Shown here: piece after piece, positions 12,438 to 25,624 of the stretch
Position numbering within the stretch: position 1 is the stretch's first letter
How the letters are laid out: each line of letters starts with the position of its first letter
DNA from: Coprinus comatus
Lineage: Eukaryota; Basidiomycota; Agaricomycetes; Agaricales; Agaricaceae
DNA: 64,000 nt
Assembly: GCA_034638255.1 (NCBI GenBank)
Contig: JAWPGT010000008.1
Location: 372,001-436,000 of the forward strand
Direction: 5' to 3'
The notes under the pieces: generated by a model
Databases searched by the model: none
Told to the model about the DNA's origin: nothing
The model's input: only the letters and a program-made list of their open reading frames with translations
Made by a program: the position numbers and the translations under genes

Positions 12438-14599
12438 TCAAATATTCCACTCCATCCTGATCAAATCTGCAGCTCGCTCAGCAACAGCATAGACAGGGGC
12501 CTGTGTATGGGCAGTTGGTAGGTACGGCTGGAACGCAAATGTATCAATACTTGAGCGGTGCACGGGAACGAATGCTATCAAAAGTTACTTACAAAGACAG
12601 AAGCATCAACAATCCGCAGTCCTGAAACACCTTTCACTTTGAGATCCGGGTTTACAACACCATAACTTGCATGCCTTGGACTCATAGCAGCTGTACCAAC
12701 AGGATGATAAACTGTCCCTGTAGTATTTTGAATATGAGTATCTGCTTCTTCATCCGTAGTGATATTTTCCACAGGTTCAATGATCCAATTAGACCATGCA
12801 TTGGCGGATGCATACTTCTGAGCAGCACGAAGTCCAGCTCTGAATGTAAATTTGTCAAACTCCGTTGCCCTGAAGTTTGGATTGATCAATGGAGCCTGTA
12901 GAGGATCAGAGGAACCAAGTCGAACTGAACCACCTGTAATGATGATGGGTAATAAATATGAGAAACTGCGGATTGTACTAAAAGACTAAAACAACACTTA
13001 CGAGAGGTCGGAGATGCGACAATAAATCGAATTGTCAAAAAATTTCCACTTGGCTGACCCAGAAATCCGTTCATAAATAGCAACTCAATATGCCCGGTTT
13101 CAGGACCCGGGGATGGGTCTACTGTACTCTGCAAGATGGTGGCATTCTCTGGCAGTCGCAAAAATCCTATTTGGTTTGACAGAGTAGAGGTGAGGAACCC
13201 AGTTTTGTGTGTCTTCCAAACTTCGAGTTGTTCCGAAACAAACGTTTGGTTTCGAAGACGATCGAGTGTTTCTGTTGAATTCACCCGAAAATGTAATGCT
13301 GAAGCCGGATGATCTGTTAAGTTTTGACCAACGGACGGCATTGAAAGAATTGGGTTAATATTGAAGGAACGAAGATGCTCCGGATCTCCGATCCCAGAAT
13401 TCATGAGAATATGGGGTGTTCCAATGGATCCAGCTGCTAAAATGATTTCGTTTTTTGCCACCACTCGCATGCGAGAACCTTTATTTACAAGTAAGTGTGA
13501 TGTATCAACTGATCAAGAAATTAATCACCATTATTTCCTTGAACGAATTCAACAGTATTGAAATTGAGGCCGTTCCTCGTTTGTTTGGAGAAAACTCGCG
13601 TGACTCGTGCATTTATAAGTGTATCGAGCCTATTTCCACGCAGATTGAGAGCTGGGGTAAGATAAGCAGTAGCAGAACTGCTTCTGGAACCATTATTAAT
13701 GCTAAAGGGCATCCAGGCTGTTTAAAATCAATATCAACCCTGAAATATTTAAAAATGTCGTCACTCTTACATATACCGAGATGGTTTCCAGAATTACTAT
13801 CCAAGTTGAATGGGAAATCATCTGAAAATTCTCTTGTAGTTTCTATTACCATATCATCTGTCCCATGAGGCGTTTGTGGCATAGTAATGGTAACCATCCC
13901 GTCCGAGCCATGAGTAGAGGGATCAACTCTTCCGGTATCATGAGAATCTTCCGAGTACCTCTCCACCTTCTTGAAGTAATTGACGAGTGAGCTCCATGAC
14001 CACCCCGGATCACCTGTAACTTGTGCCCAACGATCAAAGTCTTCTTTAGTCCCCCGGGTATACGCCATAGAGTCTTACACCCCAATTAGTCCCTGTACAA
14101 GTTGATATATGAATTGCAACAACTAACTGACGCTGCTACCGCCACCAAGGACGAAGCCTCGGGGATATGGTATTTTACGACCATTAAGACCTTCCTGAGG
14201 AATAGTCGTGTAGTTCCAGTCCCATTTGGAATTGGAACCCAATCTCGGAGAAAACAATGGAACGGAAACCTCTATGTCCGTATGTCTATTATATAGACCA
14301 TGGCTTGTGAGTAAATCATTTATTTTCTCAACATTATCACTCACACTATCCCAGCTTCAAGTACTAGCACTGAGGACCGCGAACTTCCGCTCAAACGATG
14401 AGCAAGAACATTACCGGCCGTTCCTCCTAGTTAAACCTTTCAAAAAAATAGAGCCTGCTAGATGATATGTCAACATACCTCCTACGATGATGAAGTCATA
14501 CTCCCTTCGAGGTAGGTTTTGGACATTATCATATAGTGCACCCAATACTAACTTTGAGAAGCATGTACAGAAGAGGACTAGTAAGAATGAAAGGTGCAT
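12438..14599 (-). CDS. GMC oxidoreductase, aryl-alcohol-oxidase-like (copy 1)
   Basis: FAD-dependent secreted oxidase of about 590 residues in roughly eight exons. The start MHLSFLLVLFCTCFSK (14599) begins a clear signal peptide; an ATG at 14638 is also in frame. The FAD-binding dinucleotide motif is assembled over an intron (FIIVGG then GTAGNV). GMC signature 1 reads GFVLGGGSSV, and signature 2 is ILAAGSIGTPHILMNSGIG. The active-site region has YHPVGTAAMSP, and AHTQAPVY in the last exon supplies the second histidine. This pattern fits aryl-alcohol oxidase, which makes H2O2 for ligninolytic peroxidases. All junctions are in frame, so it looks intact. TATAAA lies 62 bp upstream. Close relative of the gene at 18418-20574. 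Confidence 0.9.
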
Positions 14600-16171
14600 A
14601 TTGCTATGGAGAAGCAATAGTTTTAGAGCCTGTAGCACCGTAGATTAGACACCGGAAGCCTTTATACCATCGATTTGAGCCAGGCATGACTCGACATGAG
14701 AACTTGAATTACACCCTGGGGAAGTTCATTAAGCAAACGTACCTGATTCAAACGCCAAGGTATTTGATACAATTTGATGATATGTACTGTTGTAGTGGGT
14801 CAGACTCGAGCTTATTCATAGCCAAGTTGCAATATGGCATCCAATTTGACTACTGGAGATAATAAGCTTCATCACCACACCGTACCGTAGCATGAACAAT
14901 GTTGATATTTATCACTATCTGCTTTTACGGAGATACTAGACATGCGTTACAGCGCATCCCACACTCGTATATTCCGGTTCGGCATCAGCAATATGGGTTA
15001 ATTTGACCATTGACAACTATTTACTGTTGAGTCATGACAAGTAGGTCCAAGGGCCGAGTATTGCCAAGCTGATTGAGTTCTGAGAGCTCTAAAGAATCGC
15101 GAGCCTATTCTTCGTTGAGTTGATGGATGCTTTGACTCCTTGGAAGTTGAGAATCATAGTTCGAATGGCTATAGATCAAGATACTGGCACACCCTGGAAT
15201 TCTTCAAGGTTTCAAGAGTCGCGAATAAGTGGATTACATTGCAGCAAGAGCGGTGTAAAAGTGGATGGAGAGCATGAATGGGTGATAGAGATGATCAGCT
15301 TGTTGGTCAAAAGTCGAGTAACCTGACGTGTGCCGGACACATGTCACACAAAAACTTTCACATAACCCACTTTGGCCGGGACTGTTTGTCACTTCATCCA
15401 AGTTCACTGTCTCCCCGTAGTTTTATCACCAGCAGATGAATTTTAATACTCTACTACTCAAAGCTTGAGTAAGGGATCTGAGAGTTGGAATTTAGAATGT
15501 GAACACACCGGCCATGGCGAACCTTTCTCTATCATTGCTAAGTACTAAATATAAAGACTCATTAATCTGACGCGTACTTTGTCTTACGAGACAGCAAGCC
15601 TCTTGGCACCTAAACATTCCTTACTTTCCATACCGGTAATGGCCATATGGTGTCGTACTGGGCAAAGTACTGAATATGAATACCACTTCTACCCTTTCCC
15701 ATCTGAACATGAACATGTGGTGAGTTTTAAATGCCTAATTAACGATTCTATCCCCACGGTATTGGAAATTGATAGTACTAGATGTTTCAGCACTGGAGTA
15801 CTGTTAGTAGCTTGCTCCCGAGGTCACGGAGACCACGGAGGTGGGTTAGTAATACGGTTTCCAACAACTGGTAAGTAACTCATTGGAGCAATTGGTGTCA
15901 GACATATTTACTTGGCAATGCAAACAACTCTGACATTCGGTTCTGGAGGACTTAGAGACGGTGTACTTACTATCATGAAATGAAGTCCCCGTTAATTAAA
16001 CTTTATAATGACGAAAGAGTCGAAAAGAACACTATATAAGAATACATGTGCTATTAATAGTAAGTATTTGCAAAATTAAAATCCTGAAAGGGAGCCTGAG
16101 CATACTATCCTATCAAAAATCGAAATTATTGAAAGTCTTAATGCCGCAAAAAATATGCCAAGTCTCGTTCG
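14600..16171. other. intergenic region with a TATA box for the GMC gene
   Basis: TATAAA on the minus strand at 14661-14666 serves the GMC gene starting at 14599. The rest (about 1.5 kb) contains only short frames without recognisable motifs. Confidence 0.5.
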
Positions 16172-18073
16172 TTATACCCACCCGACATCGTCGCGTTTTT
16201 GCTCTTGTGGGAGCGGAAATCGCGACCATCCACCACTGTTTATTGACCATTCGTCATCGATACTTAGACCATCGTACACGGAGAAGTTTCTTTCAGGTCG
16301 AAATGCCCACGTCGCAATATCGTATTGGCTCCTACTTGTCTGCGTTGATAGACAGTACCACAGATCCAACTTCAACCCTGTGCTAACTTCCAGCATCTCT
16401 ATCTCTCTTCTGACTTCTTCGCTTGGGGGTTCAACTCCATACATAAAGGATATACTAGCTTCCCGCATGTGAGAAACGTTATATGATGCCAAATATATTG
16501 GCAGCGTCCTGGACCTAAGGAAAGAAAGAAGACTGGATGGTTTGAAGTTGGCGCCGGTGCAATGCAGGACCTCAAGGTGCGGACATAGGCATAGTGAGGA
16601 GGTAGACCGTGAATCGCCACTAGTGGATAAGGGTTCTTTATCACTTCCGCAGTCATCGTTGCGTTTAGGTATGAACATGTCTAGTATTGAATCATCAAAG
16701 CACCATTGTGCCTCTGGTTGTATATCATTGCGTTGTGGAGGAACCATCCCGTCCAAGGAAAGTCGCAAAGACAATCTCCGCAACAAAGGAAGGTGTTTTA
16801 ACAAAGCAATCACGATATTTCCTGATGGAAAAAACAAACTCCTTAAACACAGTTCTTCGAGACCATGCTCAAGTGTCGCGAAGAAGGTAAAGAGGGTAGG
16901 TAGAAAAAATGAGTCCTGTGGATAGTTGTATATGTCTATATCTCTGCGAAATACATCTGATACTCTTTCGATCTTAAGATGGCGGAGCTGAGGTGCATAG
17001 AGGGATCGGAAAAAGTGTACCATGTTGCCGGTGTGGATGATGTATTCGGGGACAAGAAACAACGTGCACAGACGAGGGAGAAAGATTTTGTCGCCTGTAT
17101 AGATTGTGGTTTCTTCTTCGTCCAAAATATCACCACTGCTCTCAATGGAGAGAATACATATTTCCAGGCTAGGGCATTGATTCAGCGTGTTTATGATATC
17201 GTTATACGGTGTCATGACGCCTTTCAAATCCAATGCGGTCAGGATACGCCAGTGAATAGGATAATGTTTTATGTTGGGGCCTAAGGGCCGGAGTGAGATT
17301 CGATGGAGGAGAGGGGCAGAGAGCATGCTTTTATTCTCCTTCACCAAAGCTACAGCTTTCTTTAGTGTATCAGGCCCTCCATATCCCACTAAAACAAGTT
17401 CCTCCAAAAGGGGAACATCCTCTACCTTGACCTGTAGGAATAAATCATCCCATTTATAATAGGAATCTTTCAGATATATTCTTTTCCAGCGAGGGGCGAA
17501 CAGCGCAATAACGTTGATAACTTCTTGCATGCTGAGTCGATGTAAGCTTTTGGAGAGTACCTCTTGACACGACGAAATGGATATAGAGAGCGGAAGGGCT
17601 CGTGAGCGATATAACCATTGGTTAATAACTGTTGTGATCTGAACACCGGTGTGAGTTTTTGGAGGTGATGAAGGAATACAAATGTGCAAAGATGACCAAA
17701 GGGCGGGGGTGGAGAATGCCACATTCCTCCAGTAGCTGCAGACACGCCCTAAGAGAAGTGGTGCCTCCTTACTGCTCATGATAGCATTATGAGAGGTTGG
17801 AATACAATGAAAAAATATCTCCTGCAGAACTTCGGGCATAACGCGTCTGATTGGAGCTATGTAGGCTTTGTAGGCAGCTAACATTTCCGCAACTTCTCGT
17901 TTATGAGACACAAGGTTATCAATCTTGGAGCGAAGGAGAGAAATATCGTGATCAAGAGTACAAAGTTTGGCCTCTGACTCTTTGAGATATTCCTCTACAG
18001 CTGAAGCTTTGGCCCCGAGAATCTTTGCATTCGAGTTGAAATCATGTTCGCCAATGAGCCTAGCATAGATCAT
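16172..18073 (-). CDS. F-box-like / leucine-rich-repeat protein
   Basis: Intronless frame of 633 residues. Residues about 20-60 form a probable coiled coil (EEYLKESEAKLCTLDHDISL...), followed by an F-box-like segment at about 72-130 with 'RRVMPEVLQEIFFHCIP' and 'GRVCSYWRNVAFSTPALWSS'. The remainder is a leucine-rich region with irregular repeats. Such proteins are adaptors of SCF ubiquitin ligases and form very large families in Agaricomycetes; the substrate is unknown. It sits between two tandem GMC oxidases on the same strand, so it was probably inserted there or carried in the duplicated block. Confidence 0.85.
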   Translation of the reverse strand: MIYARLIGEHDFNSNAKILGAKASAVEEYLKESEAKLCTLDHDISLLRSKIDNLVSHKREVAEMLAAYKAYIAPIRRVMPEVLQEIFFHCIPTSHNAIMSSKEAPLLLGRVCSYWRNVAFSTPALWSSLHICIPSSPPKTHTGVQITTVINQWLYRSRALPLSISISSCQEVLSKSLHRLSMQEVINVIALFAPRWKRIYLKDSYYKWDDLFLQVKVEDVPLLEELVLVGYGGPDTLKKAVALVKENKSMLSAPLLHRISLRPLGPNIKHYPIHWRILTALDLKGVMTPYNDIINTLNQCPSLEICILSIESSGDILDEEETTIYTGDKIFLPRLCTLFLVPEYIIHTGNMVHFFRSLYAPQLRHLKIERVSDVFRRDIDIYNYPQDSFFLPTLFTFFATLEHGLEELCLRSLFFPSGNIVIALLKHLPLLRRLSLRLSLDGMVPPQRNDIQPEAQWCFDDSILDMFIPKRNDDCGSDKEPLSTSGDSRSTSSLCLCPHLEVLHCTGANFKPSSLLSFLRSRTLPIYLASYNVSHMREASISFMYGVEPPSEEVRREIEMLEVSTGLKLDLWYCLSTQTSRSQYDIATWAFRPERNFSVYDGLSIDDEWSINSGGWSRFPLPQEQKRDDVGWV

Positions 18074-18417
18074 TTTTAAATGGGCTGGTTTTGGTTGTGT
18101 TCAGGGTTGAAGGACACGTTGAACTGCCATTGTGCATCAATGCCTGTAGCACCCAGAATGGTTACATTGTCACGTCACGACTCAGTACTCACGACTAAAC
18201 GGTTAAACATCGACTCGATGACTCGCTCAGACTGACTAGGTTTCGGAGAGTGATGAAATAGAATACACGTAAGCAAGATAACACCTCCGTATTATATCAA
18301 ATTTACAATACAATGGTACAAGGTACTTAAATATAAATATTGTATCTTGGCTTCATTGAACTCTTAAACAGATTGCTAATGAGTTGGACTGGACTTGCCA
18401 GACACTAATCGAAACAG
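18074..18417. other. short intergenic region
   Basis: Contains a short direct repetition of CACGACTCA-like words near 18170-18225 and the 3' region of the next GMC gene. No gene seen. Confidence 0.4.
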
Positions 18418-20574
18418 TCAAATACGCCATTCTGCCCTAATCAGATCTGCAGCTCGCTCAGCAACAGCATAGACAGGAGCCTGTGTATGGCCAGTTGGAA
18501 TATATGGCTGGGATATAAAAATAAATCAGAAAATTAATGCCAATGCCAGGATACGATAAAGGAGCAACATTTACTCACGAAGATTGAAGCATCAACAATT
18601 CGTAAACCCGAGACACCTTTCACTTTAAGATCCGGGTTTACGACACCATAGTTTGCATTCCTTGAACTCATAGCAGCTGTACCAACAGGATGGAAAAGTG
18701 TCACCGTGGTATTCTTAATATATGTATCTGCTTCTTCATCTGTAGTGATGTTTTCCACAGGTCCTGTAATCCAGTTAGACCATGCACTGGCAGACGCAAA
18801 CTTTTGGGCGGCGCGGAGTCCAGCTCTGTACGTGAATGCATCAAAGTCTGTTCCCCTAAAATTTGGATTGATCAAAGGAGCCAGCAAAGGATCTGGGGAA
18901 TTAAGTCGGACTGAACCACCTGAAACAAGAGTATCAGAGCCTCCCCACTATGGAGCATATGGCAGACTTTACGAGAGGTTGGAGATACAACAGCAAATCG
19001 AATCGTCAAATAATTCCCGGTTGGCTGACCAATAAATCCATTCACAAACAGTAACTCGATATGCGCAGTCCCTGGACCCGGGGCTGGGTCAACTGTAGTC
19101 TGCAAGATAGTAGCATTATCTGGCAGTCGCAAGAATCCTATCTGGTTTGACAATGTAGACGTGAGGAACCCAGTTCTGTTTGTCTTCCAAAGTTCGAGTT
19201 GTTCTGCAACAAATGTTTGGTCCCGAAGGCGATCGAGCGTTTCGGTCGAATTCACCCGGAAATGCAATGCCGAACCGGGATGATCTGTCAAGTTTTGACC
19301 AACAGAAGGCATTGGTAGGATAGGTGTAATATTGAATGCACGAAGGTGTTCTGGGTCTCCTACTCCAGAGTGCATAAGAATATGGGGGGTTCCGATCGAT
19401 CCAGCTGACAAAATAATTTCCTTCCTTGCTGAAACTCGCATTCGAGCGGCTGTTAGGATCGAGTCAGCACCATTTGTTGATATGTACATGTCCGGAATCG
19501 CTTATTACCATGATTTCCTTGGATGAACTCGACGGTATTAAACAAAATGCCTCCTCTGGTTTGCCTGGGTATAACTCGTGTGACTCGTGCATGTACGAGT
19601 GTGTCGAGTCTATTTCCGTGCCGGTTGAGAGCAGGAGTAAGATATGCAGTTGCAGAACTGCTCCTTGAACCATTGTTAACAGTAAATGGTAACCATGCTA
19701 TACATCATCGAACTAAATCAACTCTGGGCCAGAATACTATAAAGCAACACTTACATATACCTAACTGATATCCAGAGTTACCGTCCACATTAAATGGGAA
19801 TTCAGCTGGGAACTCTCTAGTAGTTCCTATCACTGGATTGTCCGTCCCTTGGTCCACCCGTGGCAAGCTTACGGATAGCAGCCCAGAAGAACTGTGAACA
19901 GACGTACTGAATTTCCCGACGTCGCCAGAGGTTTCTGAAAACATCTCTGCCTTTTTATAATAGTTTAGTAGCGAGTTCCACGACCACCCCTGATCGCCCG
20001 TAACTTGTGCCCAGCGATCAAAGTCTTCTTTCGTTCCTCTGGTGTAGGCCATGGAATCTTCATGCTTCTCTTAGCTTCTACACATGGTGTAGTAATTGTC
20101 GTAACTTACTAACGCTGCTGCTACCACCGAGGACGAAGCCTCTGGGGTACGGTATGGTACGACCGCCTAAACCTTCTTGGGGGATGATACTATAATTCCA
20201 GTCCCATTTTGTATTGGGCACCAATCGTGGTGAGAACAATGGAACAGCAACCTCGATGTCTGTATTCCTGTTAGATACAGTATGTCAGCGTTCGGCTTAC
20301 TGTTTTACATTATCACTCACACTATCCCCGCTTCAAGCACTAGTACTGAAGCTCGCGAACTTTCACTCAAGCGATGTGCAATGACATTTCCGGCCGTCCC
20401 AGCTGATCAAATATCTTAGAAAAGGAGCTTGAACAGAGAGTACCATTTGGACATACCTCCTATGATGACAAAGTCGTATTCTGTTCGGGGTAGATTCTGA
20501 GCATTATCGTATAGTGCACTTAATGCCCCTGAGACGCATGTGCTGAGAAGGGCGAATGAGAGTAAATGGTGCAT
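18418..20574 (-). CDS. GMC oxidoreductase, aryl-alcohol-oxidase-like (copy 2)
   Basis: Tandem paralogue of the 12438-14599 gene with the same intron layout. Signal peptide begins MHHLLSFALLSTCVSG at 20574. The FAD motif is split by an intron (FVIIGG / AGTAGNV). Signature 1 is GFVLGGSSSV and signature 2 ILSAGSIGTPHILMHSGVG. Active-site block FHPVGTAAMS and last exon GHTQAPVYAVAERAADLI. Ends ...RAEWRI at 18418-18420. All junctions are in frame. A TATAAA box lies 51 bp upstream. Predicted secreted aryl-alcohol oxidase or close relative; substrate range not deducible. Confidence 0.9.
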
Positions 20575-20624
20575 ATTGCTCTATGCAACTAGTACTTTAG
20601 ACTTTAACCAACATCTGTTCTGTC

Positions 20625-20630
20625 TTTATA
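20625..20630 (-). promoter_or_regulatory. TATA box of GMC copy 2
   Basis: TATAAA on the minus strand about 50 bp upstream of the ATG at 20574. The other copy has the same element at a similar distance. Confidence 0.45.
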
Positions 20631-23404
20631 GTCACTGGTCGTACATTGCATTCTGAACCAGATAAAGATGGACATGAGAATTTGAGTCATGGTATCACCA
20701 TAGACCCGTAGGTAGAATCCGAGGTGGATAAACACTTTACATACCTTGTTTCAAGTGTCAATATGTTTGATACCATTTGTGATGGTAAGTGGTGATGTTG
20801 CTGCTATAATAGTCCGGGCTCGAGTTCAGCGTTCAATCCGAGTAAGCTGTCTGGAGGTAACTTGGCAGTCGTAGATTTATTGCATTATATACCTCAGCTA
20901 TTGTTATTTCTCTTCATGGTTTTTCTGTAGACCATGGTTATGTAGTTAGAAGCGTGAAAGAAGACTCCATTGAGTACGATAAAGTTATGTTTACCTTACG
21001 TGACCAGCCACAATCATGCATGCATGTCAATGTCAAATACAACTGAAAGGATTTTATCCCGACCACCACTCTACTATAATAAATGGCGAACCAGAGTACG
21101 GTGTTCAACTTACTGTCAATGCTGTGTGATTGGTGACCATGCATTCTGATATAGATTGGTCTGCGGAACTAGGAAAGCTTGAGGCTTTGATACAATGACT
21201 CCTTTAGAGTATTCTTTTTAGTAACGATTAATGACAAGTGACAAACTAATGATACTTTAACGTTTGAAGTTTGAATGTCGGGACGGTCAAAATATTTCTG
21301 CACATTTGTATACGGAGTATACGTTGCCTATCCATAGCAATACATTCCAATCGCTGTCACGCACCCACTCCTAATTAGTACCAGTGTATAGAAATAGCCA
21401 TCGTGGGATTCTAGATTACCTTCTGAATGCGTCGATGATAACTTTGAAGAGCCACTGTAAGTCCTTGATGATACGAATCTGCTCGAGAAAGATATGAAAT
21501 GTAAACACGCAAAAACGAGGGTAAAATTAGCATTCCTTGCTCATGTTGGGGTACTAGAAAATCGCGCTATTATTCTTCCAACCTTTGTAGATACTTTCGG
21601 GATATGCATGAAACACATAGGTGTTTAAAAGGTGCCAACCGCCTTTTTCGGAGGAAATGGCGAGTGGTATATAAAATGCTGTTTATTCCTGTCTTCGGTA
21701 CATTCCTGAGGCCGATATGCTGGAGTAAAAATGATATACATACCCTCATGCCACCCTGATTTTTCTTCAGACCTCGATTTGGTTTACTGTTTCAGGACCA
21801 TCCAATTATTTACTCGGCGTTATACAAGTCCTGCATCTTGGAGTCCGTTCATAAGATGTTTCCTGATATCTCCCTTTACAGCGTCATTAGGCCTCGATAA
21901 CAAAATGAGTAGGGGCGATCACACTAAATTCAGTGTTCCTTGATGTTGAAGAGTAATGGAACGTGTGAGTGGTACCACGACGGCGTGTCGTGATCAAGAA
22001 TCTAGGGCAAGTTTTATGAAGACGGGGGGAAACAGTCCAATATGGAAAAATTTGGGTGGTGGCCTGAACCCCCAAGATCAACGCCAACAAGCCAACAGAA
22101 TTGAATATTGGGACACGAGGTTGGATTTGGTGGGATGTAATTAGTTGTGTACTTGCAAAACTTCACATAGCATTCCCGTGGATGACTAATTCCTTGCGCA
22201 TTTACCTACGTACTGGTACAGGCTGATATACAGCCCTAGGCTAATGAATTAATGAAGTTTGAGTGTCCCTTCTCAAGCACCTGACTCAAGGAACTCGTCT
22301 CGGGTGTGTTGACCCACTCAGTGTAAAGTCGTCACTTGAATATAGTAGCAACCCCGAGTCATCGTTCTATCAGCCAAACTTCCGGTGGAACGCCACCCAC
22401 CACATGATCAAGTTGTCCTTCACTAAAGTATACATGTCCTTATGACCACTTAGATATATATTGATTTATTCTCGCAGACCGTAGCTGTTAATACATGCAC
22501 TGTTATTTTTAGTGCGACTCATCTGATTGATATTTTAATCTTTTTTCTCACTAAACATCATGTGGCTTAGAGATCTGCACAAATCGGTCAGGCATATATA
22601 AATTCTCATTGATACATATTAGGTGAGCGAGCTACAAGGGTGAAGAGGGTTAGTATAATTCAAAATATCGACTGTCTAGATTGTATTGGGGGGTCAGAGA
22701 AGCGATACCACCGGGTCTTTTGGGTTCCCGAGATGGCAAAACCGCAATACACAATGCCATTTATAATTCAAGCTTATTAACCCCACATTCTAATATCTCT
22801 ATCGTAGAATGATGAAAGTGTGAGCACAATGCCTTTTTTTAACTCCAAAATGTGCGGTGATGTGTATAACTGAGTAGCTGTTCCTATACCAGGAGAATAG
22901 TCGATTTTTGACTGGTTCTTTAGTGCCCTCTCAAAGATTTCCTTAAAGAATCTTAAAGGAGTTACAAAAGATTCTAAAGAGCAGGTAAAGACGTTAAATT
23001 CAAACTACTAGGGCAAAAGACTTACTCTTTAAGACAAAGTTCAATAAACAAACAATTTTGCTGATACCTAAGAGTTTTGACCAGAGTAGACCAATTTTAA
23101 GGTGCTCTGCTTGGGCTCAACACTAGACTTTCTTTCTTTTAGTTCTTTGACAAGAGATGACACATTCTTGTATATTCAAAAGGAACTTTGTGACAATTAA
23201 CAACAGCATAGCACATTAGATATCTTCAGAGTATTATTACAAAGCAAAGAATGACAGTTCGACAAACGAAAGTTCCAATAATCATAATAGTAAAGCGTCA
23301 AGAACGTAAGAACGATCCCAAACAAGAGGGGCAGTACCCTAAACCGAAGAATTTAAAAAGGGATATCGTCCTGATTATTCAGGATAGTATTAATAAAGGA
23401 ATAT
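20631..23404. other. intergenic region, 2.8 kb
   Basis: AT-rich, with only short frames that lack motifs. No transposon ends, RNA genes or coding remnants were recognised. Confidence 0.5.
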
Positions 23405-25624
23405 TTAGATTCTCCAAGCTTTCTTAATAAGATCAGCAGCGCGTTCTGCAATACCATAGACGGGAGCTTGGGTATGAGCGGTGGGGATAAATGGCTAAGG
23501 GAAATGTTAGACTTATGATTTTTCCTTAGAGAAGGGACATATACTCACGAAGACAGATGCATCGACAATTCTGAGACCGTTGACACGCTTAACTTTGAGA
23601 TCTGGGTTGACGACACCATAATTGGCATTGGCTGGGGACATGGCAGCACTTCCAGTGGGATGGAAGAAGGGTGCAACAGTATTCCGCAAATGTTCATCAA
23701 TCTGTGCATCGGTCTGGAGGTTCTCAACGGGAGCAACGATCCAATCCTTCCAAGCATTGGCGCTGACAAACTTCTGCGCAATCTTCATAGCTTCCCGATG
23801 CATCTCACGATCGAATTGAGTGCCGAGGAAGTTGGGGGTGACTTTGGGAGGATCCCATGGGTTGTTAGACCTGAGTTGAACGAATCCACCTGGGAGAGAA
23901 TCAGAATCATGAGTTTTCTTGTAAATAATTGTTAGTGACTTACGGGAAGTGGGAGTCAATAATGAACCAGTAATGGAGAAGAAGTTGCCAGATGCTTGGG
24001 GAGGGCCCAAGAAGCCATTCTACAGCAAATCTGTCATTTGCATCTGTGGTCAGAGTTTGGAAATAGACTTACAGTAAACAAGAATTCAAAATGAGCAGAT
24101 TTAGGACCGGCAGAGGGATCAGCATTATTCTTCAGGAGGTCATGATTAGATGGAAGCCGAAGGAAGCCAACTTGGTTAGTTAAAACTGCACTAAGGAAGC
24201 CTGTGCCGTTCTTTTGCCAGAGTTCATTCTGAAGCGCGGCAAACGCGGGATCACGGAATTGTTCAAGGGTATCAGTCGAGTTGACAGTATAGTGTATGGT
24301 GGAAAGAGGGTGATCAGAGATGTTCTTGCCTACGGAAGGGAGAGGAACCAAAGGGACAATCCTGTTTTGGAGAAGCTGAACTGGATCCCCAATACCGGAA
24401 TTCATTAGGATTTGAGGAGTGTTGAGCGAACCTGCCGAGAGAATAACTTCCTTTGAAGCAGTGACGGTAAAGGTCTTGCCTGGAGTTAAACACATTAGTA
24501 CATCAGTAAACAGTGTGCAGATTCACAAAAATAAATTGCGCCTACCTCCACGCTTGTCGCCAAATTGAACAGTCTTAAACTCGAGACCAGACTTGGTGTT
24601 CTTATACTGGAGTTTTAAAACGCGAGCACGAGTAACAACGTGCAAGTTACTGCGGGATTCGAAAGGGTTTAGATAGGCGGTACCAGAGCTGGTGCGATGG
24701 CCTTCCTTGATACTGTAAGGGAACCAACCGATGCCAATGTGATCGCCGGAGTTAATATCTTGGTTAAAGGGGAAAGTCTCAGGTTGTTCCTTGGTGACAC
24801 CGATGACACGCTCGTCTGTGGGGAAGGGAACGGTGGCCAAACCTACACCAAGTGGGCCACTCGTCCCATGAACACTAGGAATAAAATCACCACTGCGCTC
24901 AGCAGGAGCGGTGAAAGTCTCGACCTACGTAAATAGTAAGGATATGGTATGCAATGTAATTGTCATGAGAATAGTAGGATGTACCTTCTTAAAGAAGTTT
25001 AACATGGAATTCCAGTTCCAACCATTATCACCAGTAATTTTTGCAATTCTATCATAGTCTTCCTTGGTTCCTCTCGTATAGGCCATGAAATCTTGAATGT
25101 GTTAATTAATGTTACCAAATGCTTCAGGGGCACACTTACTGATAGAGGAACTTCCTCCCAAGGTATAACCACGAGCATAGGTGATACTACGACCACCAAG
25201 ACCTGGCATGCCTTCGGTTGTATAATTCCAGTCCCATTTCGTATTAGGGTTTAATGTACTACAGAGGAAAGGAATTTGCAGATCTACATCCGTGTTCCTA
25301 ACAATTCCAAAACATGAGTTTTTCATCTAAGTGATTGCATGCACTCGACTTACGGAATACCAGCTTCAAGGAGTAAAACTTTGACGCGGGGATTTTCTGA
25401 TAAGCGATTAGCAATGACACCGCCCGCTGTTCCACCTGAATATGCATGTTAGCATCTATGACCCATGCTTGCAACAATTAAGCTTGCTTACCTCCGACAA
25501 CAACAAAGTCGTAGTCGACATTAGTTGGAACAGACGCCGCGCCGTCAAACACAGTACCGAGCACGTTCGTAGCGCCCAGGGTAGCTATGAGCAGTAAGCT
25601 TTGAAGGAGCGACACCATTGCCAT
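23405..25624 (-). CDS. GMC oxidoreductase, aryl-alcohol-oxidase-like (divergent third copy)
   Basis: Third GMC enzyme, about 595 residues. Signal peptide MAMVSLLQSLLLIATLG at 25624. FAD motif DFVVVGG is split by an intron. 'YTLGGSSSIS' is signature 1, and ILSAGSLNTPQILMNSGIG is signature 2. Active-site block FFHPTGSAAMSP (Thr instead of Val after HP) and final exon AHTQAPVYGIAERAADLI, ending KKAWRI. Other positions differ a lot from copies 1 and 2, so it split off earlier. Exon joins are in frame. Likely a secreted H2O2-producing alcohol oxidase. Confidence 0.9.
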
